From Paralvinella palmiformis (lineage: Eukaryota; Annelida; Polychaeta; Terebellida; Alvinellidae): a stretch of DNA of 64,000 bases. The position numbers and the translations under genes are program-made. This document shows, one piece after another, positions 35,477 through 46,138 of this stretch. The notes under the pieces were generated by a model. That model searched no databases, was not told the DNA's origin, and saw only the letters and a list, made by a program, of their open reading frames with translations. Each line of letters starts with the position of its first letter. Position 1 is the first letter of the stretch. The stretch lies in assembly GCA_025642065.1 (NCBI GenBank), contig JAODUP010000051.1, positions 89,501 through 153,500 of the forward strand, given 5' to 3'.

Positions 35477-37833
35477 ATGCGGCAACATTTGCATAATGAT
35501 ATTTGTGTGCTCGGGTTTGTTTTTATGGCGCAAAATTATGATAAGATAAGTTGTAATATTACATCTATTATTACATCTTCTAATATCACATTTATTATTG
35601 TTCATCGTCTGCTTTCACATTGTTATTAACACCATGAATAATTCATTTTAGTTTGTACTCCAAACTGTCTAACCATTAATTTACCAAATAGTGTACTTCG
35701 GGAAGTAAAGGTATTTTCACTCTATTGCGCTCTAGCCAATTAAACACAGGGGGTAAGGGTTAAAGTTTAGTGGAAAAACCCTTCGCTGCGACCATATCCT
35801 ACGTCATATCCGGACTGTCGGATTTCCCCACTTTCGCTGACATCAAGATGAATAGTACAAAAAATAGTACATAGCTAGCTGTGAACGTATCATAGTTCAA
35901 AACCCGATACTTTTAACCGAAGGTCTTCATTTTCTCTAATGCCGTACAATCTTATGGTTAGAGTTATGCTAAGTAAGCGACTGATAGTATTTCTACTTTG
36001 TCCTCCTTGTAGAGCAATATAATTCGAAACTATGACCCAATATCTGGCTATCCTGGGTATCAATTACCGGTGTACGATCTGAGGTCATCCCGTAATAATA
36101 TCACATACCAACTACAAGTTCGGCTTCTTAAACTTGACGGCGTACACGATCTTATTTCCTATCTAGTTTTATAGATTACGATATCCACTTCCCGTATAAG
36201 CGTTTTGACGGTGGCAGTACCACCAGCAACTATAATAACAACAACAACGACTATGAAGAAGATGCTCAAGTGATCTATTATGATGGTACAATGTCCTAAC
36301 ATACCGCAAATGATCCTCGAGAATGTTCTAATTCGTTTCCTATATTCAGTCGACATTATTTTCTGATAATTGTGTGTGTGTTTGTTTTGTTATCGCGATG
36401 TCGTGTTGGTCTACAGACATATACTAACTTGTTGACTTACTGACCCGGTTACTGGCTTCATCAGATCCGGATTATCAAATACTCACTGTATTATAATAGA
36501 CGATAACGAGTCTAACTAGTGAACGATAATACATCTGTTTCGGAGAACAACGCGAAATAAACGAACGATTTTAGATATATAGCTTGGACGGTTGATGGGT
36601 AAATATAGTGATTGATTAGTTGATTGAATAATCGATTGATTGTTTGAATAAACGATTAAGCAAATATTGTTCGTAGACTTATGAGATGCAGCGAGAGATG
36701 AAATAGGAATAAGTGACACACACACACACAATTTACTAAGTTTGGCCTTCAGGATTAACATAAAAATAACCTCCACAAACTAACATTTATATTAACATAC
36801 CGTGGCGCACTCAATGTCCTTTATCTTTTTAAGTACCACAGAACTAGCTCTAGCTAGGTAGCACCCCCCCCCCCTTGCAGACGACTTACAGAAGGACCAA
36901 GTCATCCTCTGACCTGTAAGCTACGAGCACCAGGAAATCATTTATATATTAAGCTGACTAATACTGGTGGAATAGACGTCTGGATGCGGATTTTTTGGCA
37001 TTGCACCATGCCTGATTCCGGTAACACGAATCTCCGGAGTTATGGCAATACTATTTAATATTAAAATCCAGTTTACAATGAGGAGGCATTTCAACTCACA
37101 GCTGGAACTATTTTATTTACGCTGTGTAGCAGATGTATATCTTGGTGAAGAGTGCTCTGCCGTATGCGTAGCGATACTTTCGAATAATTGTAGAAAATAA
37201 TCTGTCCTTGAATGAAGAAGGCTTACGTCAGTAAAACAATATAATCAGTTTTATATTACTAGACGGGGTATCCATGAGGTGATGAAGGACGTTTGTCATA
37301 ATGAGGACCAACTTTGATAGGTCACTAGATAGCGAACGATAAACAAATTAAGTTTGTTTTATGAGAAGGATTAACGGTTTAATAACAAAAGTTAATGTTT
37401 ACATTTTGTCGAGCATCAACTAGATCTAAATTGATGATGTGTACATAAAATATAAAAAATACTATATTAGCAAAAGGATAATAGTTTTAATGCGGCATTT
37501 TTCAGGCGTAAAGGAACTAGAACTCGTCTAAAAACGTCTGGAGGTCATTTTTATCATCGAATGAGAAAAGTATCGGGAAAAGAAATAAATCTATTGAACG
37601 AAAGAAAATATTTATAGTATCGCCGGCGTGTGGAAATATTATATATTTTATACAATTTTCGTGATACAGCCATTTTAATCCGAGCTGAGATGTCATAAGA
37701 TTTTAGTACTTGACAAAGATCTGATGAAGATATATGTAATGACCTCCTGCAGCAGTTGGTCTGCATTGTCACTGATCTGTAGGTCCCCGAAAATCGACAC
37801 CATAAAAGAGTTAGCACAATCAGTACGCCATTG

Positions 37834-38199
37834 GTGAGCTCCGGTGGCCTAGCTGTTAAGCACCCGGCACTTGGTGCCAACGGTCGCAGGTTCGAACCCC
37901 GTAAGAGGTCGAAACCTTTTCCAGGGATTAATTTCTCGGCTCACTACATCGTGGGTGGGTGACCACGTTAAATGGCGCTGCCGTCTCCACTGAATTATTT
38001 CAAATAAAGGGGGACGTTAAAAACTCCCTGAGGACGTAAAACACTCTGGCAGTGACCACCCTCAGGGTATTTCGGCTCCATATTTTCGTACTGCTCCCCT
38101 GTGAGTGGTGGGGAGGAGATTTCTGAACCACTCCAACATAGAGGCTGTGCTGATTAAGCGACAGCCTGGGGATTCTCCCCGAACAACAAAACAAACAAA
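37834..38199 (+). mobile_element. Full-length tRNA-derived SINE, family B, with 13-bp target-site duplication
   Basis: The head GAGCTCCGGTGGCCTAGCTG and GTTAAGCACC fits a tRNA A box, and CAGGTTCGAACCCC a B box. A long body follows, and the 3' end carries GGGGATTCTCCCC then an AACAAAAC-type tail. It is flanked by cagtacgccattg at 37821-37833 and 38200-38212, a perfect 13-base duplication as made by LINE-driven retroposition. Confidence 0.92.
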
Positions 38200-39047
38200 C
38201 AGTACGCCATTGTTTTTATACATAATCATACGCCTTTAATATAACCGCACTCATTATTATCATAATTAAACTCTAATCAAGTAATTCTGTTCAGCCGAAC
38301 ATTTTTGTGACTAATCTTTGTGTCTCATCTTGTAGAACTTTGCCACAGACGAATAGTTTTGGAGAGATTTTCGGTGATTGTTGTTGCCAATATCCGGACT
38401 ATTTTTAACGGATATTGTTGACGTACTAGTATAGTACGCTCTGATTGGTTTAACCATAATGTTGTAGTCGACATAGATGAACGTGTACTGTGAGGCGGTA
38501 CTTTGGCTTGAAACTGTTTTAATTGGTATAGTTCCTGCCGACGTTAACCCGGGTGATGTTAGGTCGGGGTGTGAATCGGTCAGAAAAAAGTGGAACTCTG
38601 CGGTAGAACAGTCACTTTTGGCTTTTGCGTTCGATGCTATTAATCGCTGTATGGATATTGGTTGATGACGCTACTCCTGTCTTGATGTAGTTCTTGACAG
38701 TGATGTAAACCGCCTGACATTTGACGGTCATTGGGAGAGTTTACTTGCCGAGAAGTGTATTGTCTGCTGTGAGCTGTGTGTGTGTGTGTGTGTACGCGGC
38801 TTGAGATATCTGGAGCTGGTTCTTTGTGTACAGCGAGCGGAGCGGGAATCCGGAGTGGAACACTGTGTGGTACAGATTACTTTTAACCATGGATGAAGTC
38901 GATACGGTAGGTTTCGGAATAGCATTATTGTAGTTTTCTGCAGTTATGTGAGAACGAGGTGGTGCGCTTCCTAACGAGTGTATTCACATCGGCGAGAGAA
39001 CATCGTTATGGAATGTCAGCTGGGTGGACCTGTGACTGAGCACATTG

Positions 39048-39205
39048 CGTTTGGTGCCGAAGTACTAAAGGTTGGCGTATTTGATCATCTTTCCAAGGGA
39101 TCGAAACTTTTCCGGTAATTTATTTCTCCAACTATAACACGGAGTATAGTCGACCACGCTAAATGGTGATGCCTTTAAAAAGTGGGACTTGGATAATTAT
39201 CCCGA
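39048..39205 (+). mobile_element. Family B SINE, degenerate
   Basis: It retains GATCGAAACTTTTCCGG, ATTTATTTCTCC and GACCACGCTAAATGG in family B order. Confidence 0.55.
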
Positions 39206-39419
39206 ACGGCTGTATACTCGTTATGGCAATGCTATTTTGCGGATGCGTGATTCGCGTAGACAGGGCCGGGTGACAGGGGACAATTCCCTCCCTTCAATAA
39301 CGGTATCTAAGGATAGATCAAACATCGTGAAGTATTTGTTATTTTCCCTTCGTTAACCCCTCCCCCAGTCTCGATCAGTCACCCCCCCCCCCCAATACCT
39401 TACAGGTACAGAGATAATA

Positions 39420-39482
39420 TTGGGATTCGACCCCACAACCCGAAGCCTAAATTACAACACATTACTAGCTGCGCCACCGCGT
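39420..39482 (-). mobile_element. tRNA-derived SINE head, family C
   Basis: The minus-strand B box lies in GGGATTCGACCCCACAACCC and the A-box region in TAGCTGCGCCACCGCG (plus-strand letters). Confidence 0.4.
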
Positions 39483-39991
39483 GAGTCCCCTTTTACCGTG
39501 ACTGTGCCGGGAGTATTTATGGGATATTTTAATGAAACGGGGCTTGCTTCAACAAAGACAACAATGATGTTGTTAGCTGTTGAGAGATTTCGCTCAAACG
39601 TGTCGGGCTCTCGATACTTACAGTCTGGCCATCCGGTAAAAGGCCAGCAAATAAAATGGAGGTAAGTGCGTACTGTTTTTATATCGAGAAATTGTTCATA
39701 TACTTGTAAAACAAAAGTTATTGTCGGAGGATACGGAACTCGAAACTTTCGCTTCGTATTTACCGTCTCTGGCTGCGGTATCTTTGAACCTTTCTCGTGG
39801 AGCGATTTTCCTCGCGAGCCGCTGGAATTTCGGTTGTAACAGACACGACGAGATTGGTTGGTCTCTGTATGTACACACAGATGTTAGTTAGTGTACAGCC
39901 AAGCCAGTCTGTCAGTCGGCCGGGCAGCAGGCTAGCTCGCTAGAAATGACTGACAGGAAGCCAGTTTTTAAGGCTGCAGAGCTCAGGACCA

Positions 39992-40111
39992 TATATACGA
40001 TGACGACCCTCTCTGTCTGTACGATGAGTCGTCACGGGACATAAATAAACTATTATCGTCTGGATATTTGATCGTATGTGATAGCTGTTAGCTGTATGTG
40101 GTAGAAGCATG
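39992..40111 (+). promoter_or_regulatory. Candidate promoter and first exon of SLC26 copy 2
   Basis: TATATA at 39992-39997 lies about 115 bases before ATG at 40109-40111, which is followed directly by a consensus donor GTAAGT (40112-40117). The ATG has A at -3. This donor is phase 0, as is the acceptor of the large exon at 43883, so splicing would give Met-Lys-Asn-Asp. A rival donor, ATG GAG|GTAAGT, with ATG at 39656 has the same phase. Transcript data are needed to choose between them. Confidence 0.4.
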
Positions 40112-40317
40112 GTAAGTAACTCGGAAGTGTGGATACATATTTCCGGTTTAGTTTCTTTTACTGGGTGGGTTTATGTTATAGATCTATCTACTATTATCTA
40201 GTACCTCTATCACTCACCGTGAGAAGATGGACTCGGAACGCCTCGAATGTGGTCACTTCAGAGTGTTTTAGGCCTTCAGAAAGTTATTACCGGCCCACTT
40301 TTTAAAATATCAATTAA

Positions 40318-40412
40318 GACTGGCAGCACCCTTTAACGTGACCAGCCATCTAGACATCTACGACGTTGTTAGCCGAGAAATCAATCGGTGACAAACTTTT
40401 GATCGATGATGG
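40318..40412 (-). mobile_element. Family B SINE, degenerate fragment
   Basis: CTGGCAGCACCCTTTAACGT and GTTAGCCGAGAAATCAATC are the minus-strand body of family B. Confidence 0.55.
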
Positions 40413-41756
40413 TAAAGTGTAAACATTCTTTAGCATCAAGTGTAACGAGCCTGACCGCTAACCCACTGAAGTTCACACTGTTAATCGAATGGTAGTGCGT
40501 TGCAGCCTTTCAGATCATAGGGTCGAATCTGACTGCTGCCTATGTGTGGGGGATGTTTCATTCATTGATTAAAAAATCAGCCTGGTCATCACATTTCCCA
40601 ATGAAGTAGCTCATCGCCAACATGCCCGAGGTTAGACCAGCCTATGCCTCTCTTAATGTAACAAATTGATCTTTCAAGGTGAAATGTCTTCTGTGGATGT
40701 TTAATAACTAACCCCAGATTAAGTACTGTGTCTTTTTCAATTAGCAAAAGTTACTTTCACTAACTTTGTCATACTTAGGATTTCCTTTTTCCCAAATAGA
40801 CTTTTTGGGATTACTTAAAATTATCAATTTTATTGAGTATTAATCACTTTATTATTATTTCCATTACACAAAATAATTTGTGTCCCCAGAAAGCATATAT
40901 CAAATATTTTTCATGATATACATGACAGATGAATAGATATGTATGTTGTTATAGAAATAAGTTCATTAAACGGTCTAAAGGAATATTGTACGTTATCATT
41001 TAACGTCATTACAATAATCAGATCTATGATATACTCTATCTTGACTGCCAATTTTAAACTAATTAGTCAATAAATTAAATGTATATGAATTGACTAATTT
41101 GTTATCAATTCTAAGAGTTATAATTCTGATATTTAAAAAATATTTTAATACTATAACCTGATGTACAAATTGTGTTGTTATATATTATGCAGCATCTCTT
41201 AATGGTTACTTTTAGTAAAGCCATTGTATTAATGATGCACTGATACTGTTATAATTATAGTGTAGTTCTTCACTTCTTGTATCGAACACTCACATCGGTA
41301 GATCACGCACTGATACAACCGTGGATGGTGGTGTCTCGGTGGTAATGTGATGGACTAGAAATTGACAGATTTCCAGTACAAATCAGTCAATTGTCCAGGT
41401 GTTCGCTGAATTGACTCAGCCGTAAATCAGCAAAACGCGTACATGAAGCTAAACAATTGCCACAAAAAAAGCACATTAAATAACAATACCTTAAATGAAG
41501 AATAGCTCAAAAACCGAAGAGGCTTATAGGAGCAGTTTGGCCCAAAATCCAATCGACCGTAACTCCAGTATTATACACCTATTGTAAGTTCATCTCGCTA
41601 CTTGGTGAGAGTCGGAAGATCTAAAGATGTACGGCAGAGGATTACTAGAAGCGAGTGTCAAGCTGATGTTATAAACTAATTAAACAACAGTTCACCAATA
41701 AGTGGTGATACGAATAATGTTAATATACCAATAGCATTAACGACGAATAGAATTCA

Positions 41757-41912
41757 AATGAGGCGTCTCCATGACCAAACTGGTAGTACCTGGGTTCAAA
41801 CCCAGCCGGGCTATATCTGAAGGGTGTTTCATCTTTAGCTTAGCCTCGGTACCCATGGAGGTCGCTCCACCCGTTTGGCCTGCCGCCTGCACAAATGTGG
41901 TCGTAATACGGG
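41757..41912 (+). mobile_element. tRNA-derived SINE, family A, head shortened
   Basis: B box GGGTTCAAACCCAG, then CTGAAGGGTGTTTCATCTTT, AGGTCGCTCCACCCGTTTGG and GCACAAATGTGGTCGTAA. Part of the head is deleted. Confidence 0.65.
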
Positions 41913-42033
41913 CGACAAAACTGAACTTTTCTACACGGAAGCCGACGAACCGCTCTTCCGCGATATAGGCCGATATAGGGTCGCTACAGCAGAGCAGGTA
42001 GATTTTCGACCGTACACGACCCCCCCCCCTCGC

Positions 42034-42065
<32 letters not shown>

Positions 42066-42230
42066 TCAAAATCTGTCTCCTTGATGAGTTAGCCCTAAAC
42101 CCGGGGCTTTCGGACGTCTACTTATTACCATAATATGTAAATGAACCAATAAATCCTCGTGAAAAAGTGTACCGAGCAAACAGAAGACAGTCTAATCGAT
42201 TGTCTGTTACCGGGTGTTCACTTCAGCCGG

Positions 42231-42347
42231 GAGTATCTTTCAGCAGACCCCTATTATAACCTGGCTCCAGGTGAATACAGAAATACCTGGAGTATCTTTC
42301 AGTAGACCCCTATTATAAAACGGGCTCCAGGTAAATATAGAAATAAG
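42231..42347 (+). repeat. 59-base tandem duplication
   Basis: Two copies begin GAGTATCTTTCAG at 42231 and 42290. Each contains AGACCCCTATTATAA and GGCTCCAGGT. Confidence 0.85.
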
Positions 42348-43151
42348 GACAAAATCTAGGGCTCCCAAAATTACACCAGCCGAGTCAAAGTTTACATCCG
42401 ACGACGTTTTTGTGAGGACTCTTTAAGCGTGGCTAGAAATGGGTTAACCAAACGGTGGCCTGCATGATGATGGAAATCATTAACACTCACAAAGTTCGCA
42501 AGTGAAATTACAACCGTTTTATGCGACACGGTTATATGTTTTTCATGTGACAGTTGGAGGCGTCCCTTTAACAAAATAAATTACGTTTACAAAAAGTACA
42601 CATTGGCTATGTTTGGGTAATACAATAATGATATATTACTAACACATTCATAAGTTCATCAAAAACATCTCAGACTGAAAGGTATTCGTTTGTTTGTTTT
42701 TAACCCATTGAACGAAATGCGTAGATAAACTAACAATTGAAATAGTTCAGTTGTTTGCCCAACTATCGAACACTTGGGCTCTAATTGGAGGCCCTGTTGT
42801 TTTCTTCAAGAAGTACGTTTCCGTGTGTTAGTAACTGCCAACAATGATATCGAATATCACAGTTGTCAGTGCGTGTTGAATGTTTCATTCATCAGATACA
42901 ACAACAACAACAACAAAAAGGATCCCATTTCTCTAGGAAGTAGGCCTTCAGTGGTACGTTTTAGATGTGATCATCGCCGAAGTTATACCGAACAATCAGT
43001 CAGTAACCTATATAAACATTAACATATCGTTTGGATACGCTCCAGACACGCTGTATATATATATATATATATATATATAAGGACATCCATGGTCTGGGTT
43101 CTCGGTATGAGGTTTCTCAGCCGTTAGGTGTAACGTCTCTATAGTGTAAGT

Positions 43152-43348
43152 GGGGGGCCTCCTTAGTCTAGGTGGTAGCGCGTTGGACCACAGACCACTA
43201 CCACCTGAGTTCGAATCTCGGCGTGGGGATATCTGAAGGATGTTTCATCTTTGGCTTCGGTTCATTACCTTTCAAGGTCACTCGGCCCATTTAACCTAAC
43301 ATGTGCACAAAAGTGACCGTAAAGCATCAATCATCATCATCATCATCC
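43152..43348 (+). mobile_element. tRNA-derived SINE, family A, best-preserved copy
   Basis: The head is CTCCTTAGTCTAGGTGGTAG, the B box GAGTTCGAATCTCGG, the body CTGAAGGATGTTTCATCTTT and the 3' end TGCACAAAAGTGACCG, with a (ATC)n tail. It is flanked by atagtgtaagt at 43141-43151 and 43349-43359, a perfect 11-base duplication. Confidence 0.92.
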
Positions 43349-43359
43349 ATAGTGTAAGT

Positions 43360-43505
43360 AGTAGCGCGGTTCGTCAAATATCTCAACCACCTGAGTTCAA
43401 ATCTCGGTGGGGCATGCCTTCCGGGTGTTTCGTCATTCATTTCGCCCCCAATACCTTTGGCTTACATTTCTGTCAAACATCCAAACATCAGCCGATAGGT
43501 GGCGT
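43360..43505 (+). mobile_element. Older family A SINE split by a younger one
   Basis: AGTAGCGCGG, CACCTGAGTTCAAATCTCGG and CCGGGTGTTTCGTC continue a family A copy whose head (CTCTATAGTGTAAGT, ending 43151) sits left of the insertion at 43152-43348. Confidence 0.75.
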
Positions 43506-43767
43506 TTTACCATTCATGCTAGAAATTTACTGCTAAATCCTATGGCGGCTAAGATTTTCGTATAAATGGTCCCAAATGTGTTTGTTTAAATGATAATAAA
43601 GATGTCTGAAAATGAAGATCCGTTTTATAGCTGGGTGTTTAGCTGAAAGGGTGAATATGTATTCTTCTGGCTAACTGGCCAATTAATAAACTGACAAATT
43701 ACATAATAAATAAGCGAGCAAGCTAACTAATTAACTAACTAATGAAGTAACAATTCATGTAATTGTA

Positions 43768-43853
43768 TTCTCTCTCGCTCTCTCTCTCTCTCTCTCTTAT
43801 ATATATATATATATATATATATATGGGTGTGTGTGTGTGTGTGTGTGTGTGTA
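43768..43853. repeat. (CT)n-(TA)n-(GT)n array just upstream of an SLC26 acceptor
   Basis: CT, TA and GT tracts end 29 bases before the splice acceptor at 43881-43882. Confidence 0.9.
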
Positions 43854-43882
43854 CAGCACAGTAAGGGGTATTCTCCTTTCAG

Positions 43883-46138
43883 AAGAACGACATTACAGAA
43901 GGCGATCCTATGTTAGCCATTGAAACGAAACCCGGATCGGCTGATGTTGATCTAAAGATCCGCGTCGATCGAGCGGCTTATACACGGAACACTTTAGTGA
44001 AAGCGTACGGACTCCAGTGGGAAGACGACCCGACCATAAAGGACAAAGCGAAGGTATGTATCGGGAGACAGTTGCACTGCTCCTCCGGATGTTGGAAGGA
44101 TAGACTTCTACGATTCTTTCCCTTCATCTCGATCCTCAGGACATATCGATGGCGAGAGTGGCTCCTTCTGGATCTGTTGTCGGGTCTCAGCGTCGGCGTG
44201 ATCCATATCCCTCAGGGTATGGGATTCTCGCTGCTCACCTCGCTACCAGCCGTCTACGGCCTCTATTCGTCCTTCTTCCCCGTGCTCATCTACTACTTCT
44301 TCGGGACGTCGAGACACATATCCATGGGTACAATGGCCTTGATCAGCCTGATGATAGGCCGAGTCGTGATCCGGGAGGTAGACAAGATGGCCATACCGAC
44401 CCAGTACGGCAACGGCACGGATCTGGAGAACGGAACGGCCGCCATTCAGGAGCAGATCGACCAGGTTAGGATAGAAACCGCCGTTTCCGTCAGCCTTCTC
44501 ATCGGCTGCATTCAGTTCGCGATGGGCTTCCTCGGTCTCGGCGCCATCGCCACGTTCATGTCGATGCCTTTCATCGGCAGCTTCCTGTGCGCGGCCGCCT
44601 TGCACATCATCACCAGTCAGGCGCCTTCGGTGTTCGGTCTGACGATCCATAAGTATTCGGGCATGTTCCGCATCCCGCTTACCTACTACGACGTCTGCCG
44701 CCACCTCGCGGAGACGAACGTCTGCACGGTTGTAACGGCTATCCTAGCCCTGGCCGTGCTCGTCGTGCTCAAGAACGTCATAAACGAGCGTTACGGATCG
44801 CGAATGATAGCACCTATACCGGCCGAGTTAATTGTCGTCACCGCGTCGACGCTGATCTGCCATTACTGCGGCCTGCACGCTAAGTACGGGATGAAGATCG
44901 TCGGGCCGATACCCGCCGGACTTCCGCGGCCCACGATGCCGCCGATGCGCAACGCCGTCACCTACATCGGCGACTCGGTGGTGGCTGCCGTTGTGAGCTT
45001 CGTCATCTCGGTCTCGATGGCGAAGCTGATGGCCAAGAAGCACGGATACGCGATCGACGTTAATCAGGAGCTGTACGCCTACGGCCTCAGTCACGCCGGC
45101 AGCTCGTTCTTCAGCAGCTTCGCCGGGGCGCAGGCTCCTCCCAGGACGCTCGTACACGAATCGATCGGTGGCAGGACCCAGCTGGCCAGCCTCTTCTCCT
45201 GCCTGATGCTGCTTTTGGTGTGCCTATTCTTGGGCAAACTCTTCTACTCGCTGCCCATTCCCGTGCTGGCTGCCGTCATCATAGTGGCACTACTGCCGAT
45301 GTTCAAACAGTTCCAACAATTGCCCACTCTGTGGCGCGTCAACAAGTACGACCTCTTCGTCTGGATTATCACCTTCCTTTCGGCCGTCATCCTGGACATC
45401 ACCAGCGGACTGATAATCGGCATTGCTAGCAGCATCTTCTTCGTCGTCTTCCAAGCTCATTTCGCTTCCGGCACTACGTTGGTCAGCCTCGACGACTCCG
45501 ATATTTTCCTGACAAAGGACCGACTGCAGTCCGATCGGATCATCGAGTATCCCGGAATCCAGGTGTTCCGCTTCGACGCTCCCCTCTTTTTCGTCAACAT
45601 CGAAAAGTTCAAGACGCAACTTTTCCGGAAGATTTCAGATGTCCAACAGATTATAGAAGAGTTCGACTCTGATATGATTGCCATGGTCACTGTTGATCCA
45701 GACATGAATGGGCTTGCTAATAATCTTCTGGAGAAGCATGCCGGCCCAAGTGATCCACTCACCGGCGACAACTGTTCTCGTCGATCTGGATCGAGAAGGT
45801 CTCTCGATTCGATGGAGGCAAGTCCGAGTAAAAACACCATTCCGGATATGCGCGATGACGCGAAGATTCACGCGGTAATTCTCGACTGTTCCGCCATATC
45901 GTACGTTGACATAATGGGAACCAACATGTTGAAGGCGGTGAGCAGTGATCTAGATAAGATGGATATATCCATGTCCCTCGCTTGTGTTCATGATTCAGTG
46001 GCCAACAAGTTGGAAGCCGCTGGGGCTGTCTGCTTCGCCGACGATGAAAGAACGTCGTCGTCGGCTAAGTTTATCATCTATCCAACGGTCAAAGATGCCG
46101 TCGTCATCGAATCAAAGCGTAGAAAGAGCCCTTTATGA
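43883..46138 (+). CDS. SLC26 (SulP) anion transporter, copy 2, single large exon
   Basis: Paralogue of the gene at 28764, in the same orientation about 13 kb downstream. From ATG 43910 it reads 742 aa. It has the same architecture: PQGMGFSLLTSLPAVYGLYS (101-120), FFGTSRHISMGTMAL, two NGT sequons (168 and 174) in the outer loop, NQEL, APPRTL (409-414), LPTLWRVNKYD, and a STAS domain with AVILDCSAISYVDIMG. The STAS insert differs from copy 1 and holds RRSGSRRS, a possible basophilic kinase site. CTTTCAG precedes nine open in-frame codons before the ATG, matching copy 1 in phase and in Asp-Pro-Met-Leu. The coding start probably lies in an upstream exon (see 39992-40111). The substrate cannot be read from the sequence. 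Confidence 0.92.
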   Translation, partial: KNDITEGDPMLAIETKPGSADVDLKIRVDRAAYTRNTLVKAYGLQWEDDPTIKDKAKVCIGRQLHCSSGCWKDRLLRFFPFISILRTYRWREWLLLDLLSGLSVGVIHIPQGMGFSLLTSLPAVYGLYSSFFPVLIYYFFGTSRHISMGTMALISLMIGRVVIREVDKMAIPTQYGNGTDLENGTAAIQEQIDQVRIETAVSVSLLIGCIQFAMGFLGLGAIATFMSMPFIGSFLCAAALHIITSQAPSVFGLTIHKYSGMFRIPLTYYDVCRHLAETNVCTVVTAILALAVLVVLKNVINERYGSRMIAPIPAELIVVTASTLICHYCGLHAKYGMKIVGPIPAGLPRPTMPPMRNAVTYIGDSVVAAVVSFVISVSMAKLMAKKHGYAIDVNQELYAYGLSHAGSSFFSSFAGAQAPPRTLVHESIGGRTQLASLFSCLMLLLVCLFLGKLFYSLPIPVLAAVIIVALLPMFKQFQQLPTLWRVNKYDLFVWIITFLSAVILDITSGLIIGIASSIFFVVFQAHFASGTTLVSLDDSDIFLTKDRLQSDRIIEYPGIQVFRFDAPLFFVNIEKFKTQLFRKISDVQQIIEEFDSDMIAMVTVDPDMNGLANNLLEKHAGPSDPLTGDNCSRRSGSRRSLDSMEASPSKNTIPDMRDDAKIHAVILDCSAISYVDIMGTNMLKAVSSDLDKMDISMSLACVHDSVANKLEAAGAVCFADDERTSSSAKFIIYPTVKDAVVIESKRRKSPL

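Larger units (their letters stand above)
31014..39991. other. Spacer between the two SLC26 genes
   Basis: It starts with the 3' UTR of copy 1 and ends near the presumed promoter of copy 2. It is dense in SSRs, carries family A and B SINEs, and from about 38.3 kb becomes less AT-rich. No protein-coding gene was recognised. Confidence 0.6.
40112..43882 (+). other. Presumed intron 1 of SLC26 copy 2
   Basis: If the first exon is at 40109 or 39656, this is its intron. It contains a degenerate family B SINE, family A SINEs including a nested pair, a 59-base tandem duplication, (CA)(CG) repeats at 42025-42064 and a TA tract at 43052-43079. No coding exon was recognised. Confidence 0.45.

Noticed and set aside
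43152..43230. Possible functional tRNA gene
   Set aside because: A and B boxes are present, but there is no matching acceptor stem and the sequence continues into the SINE body with a target-site duplication.
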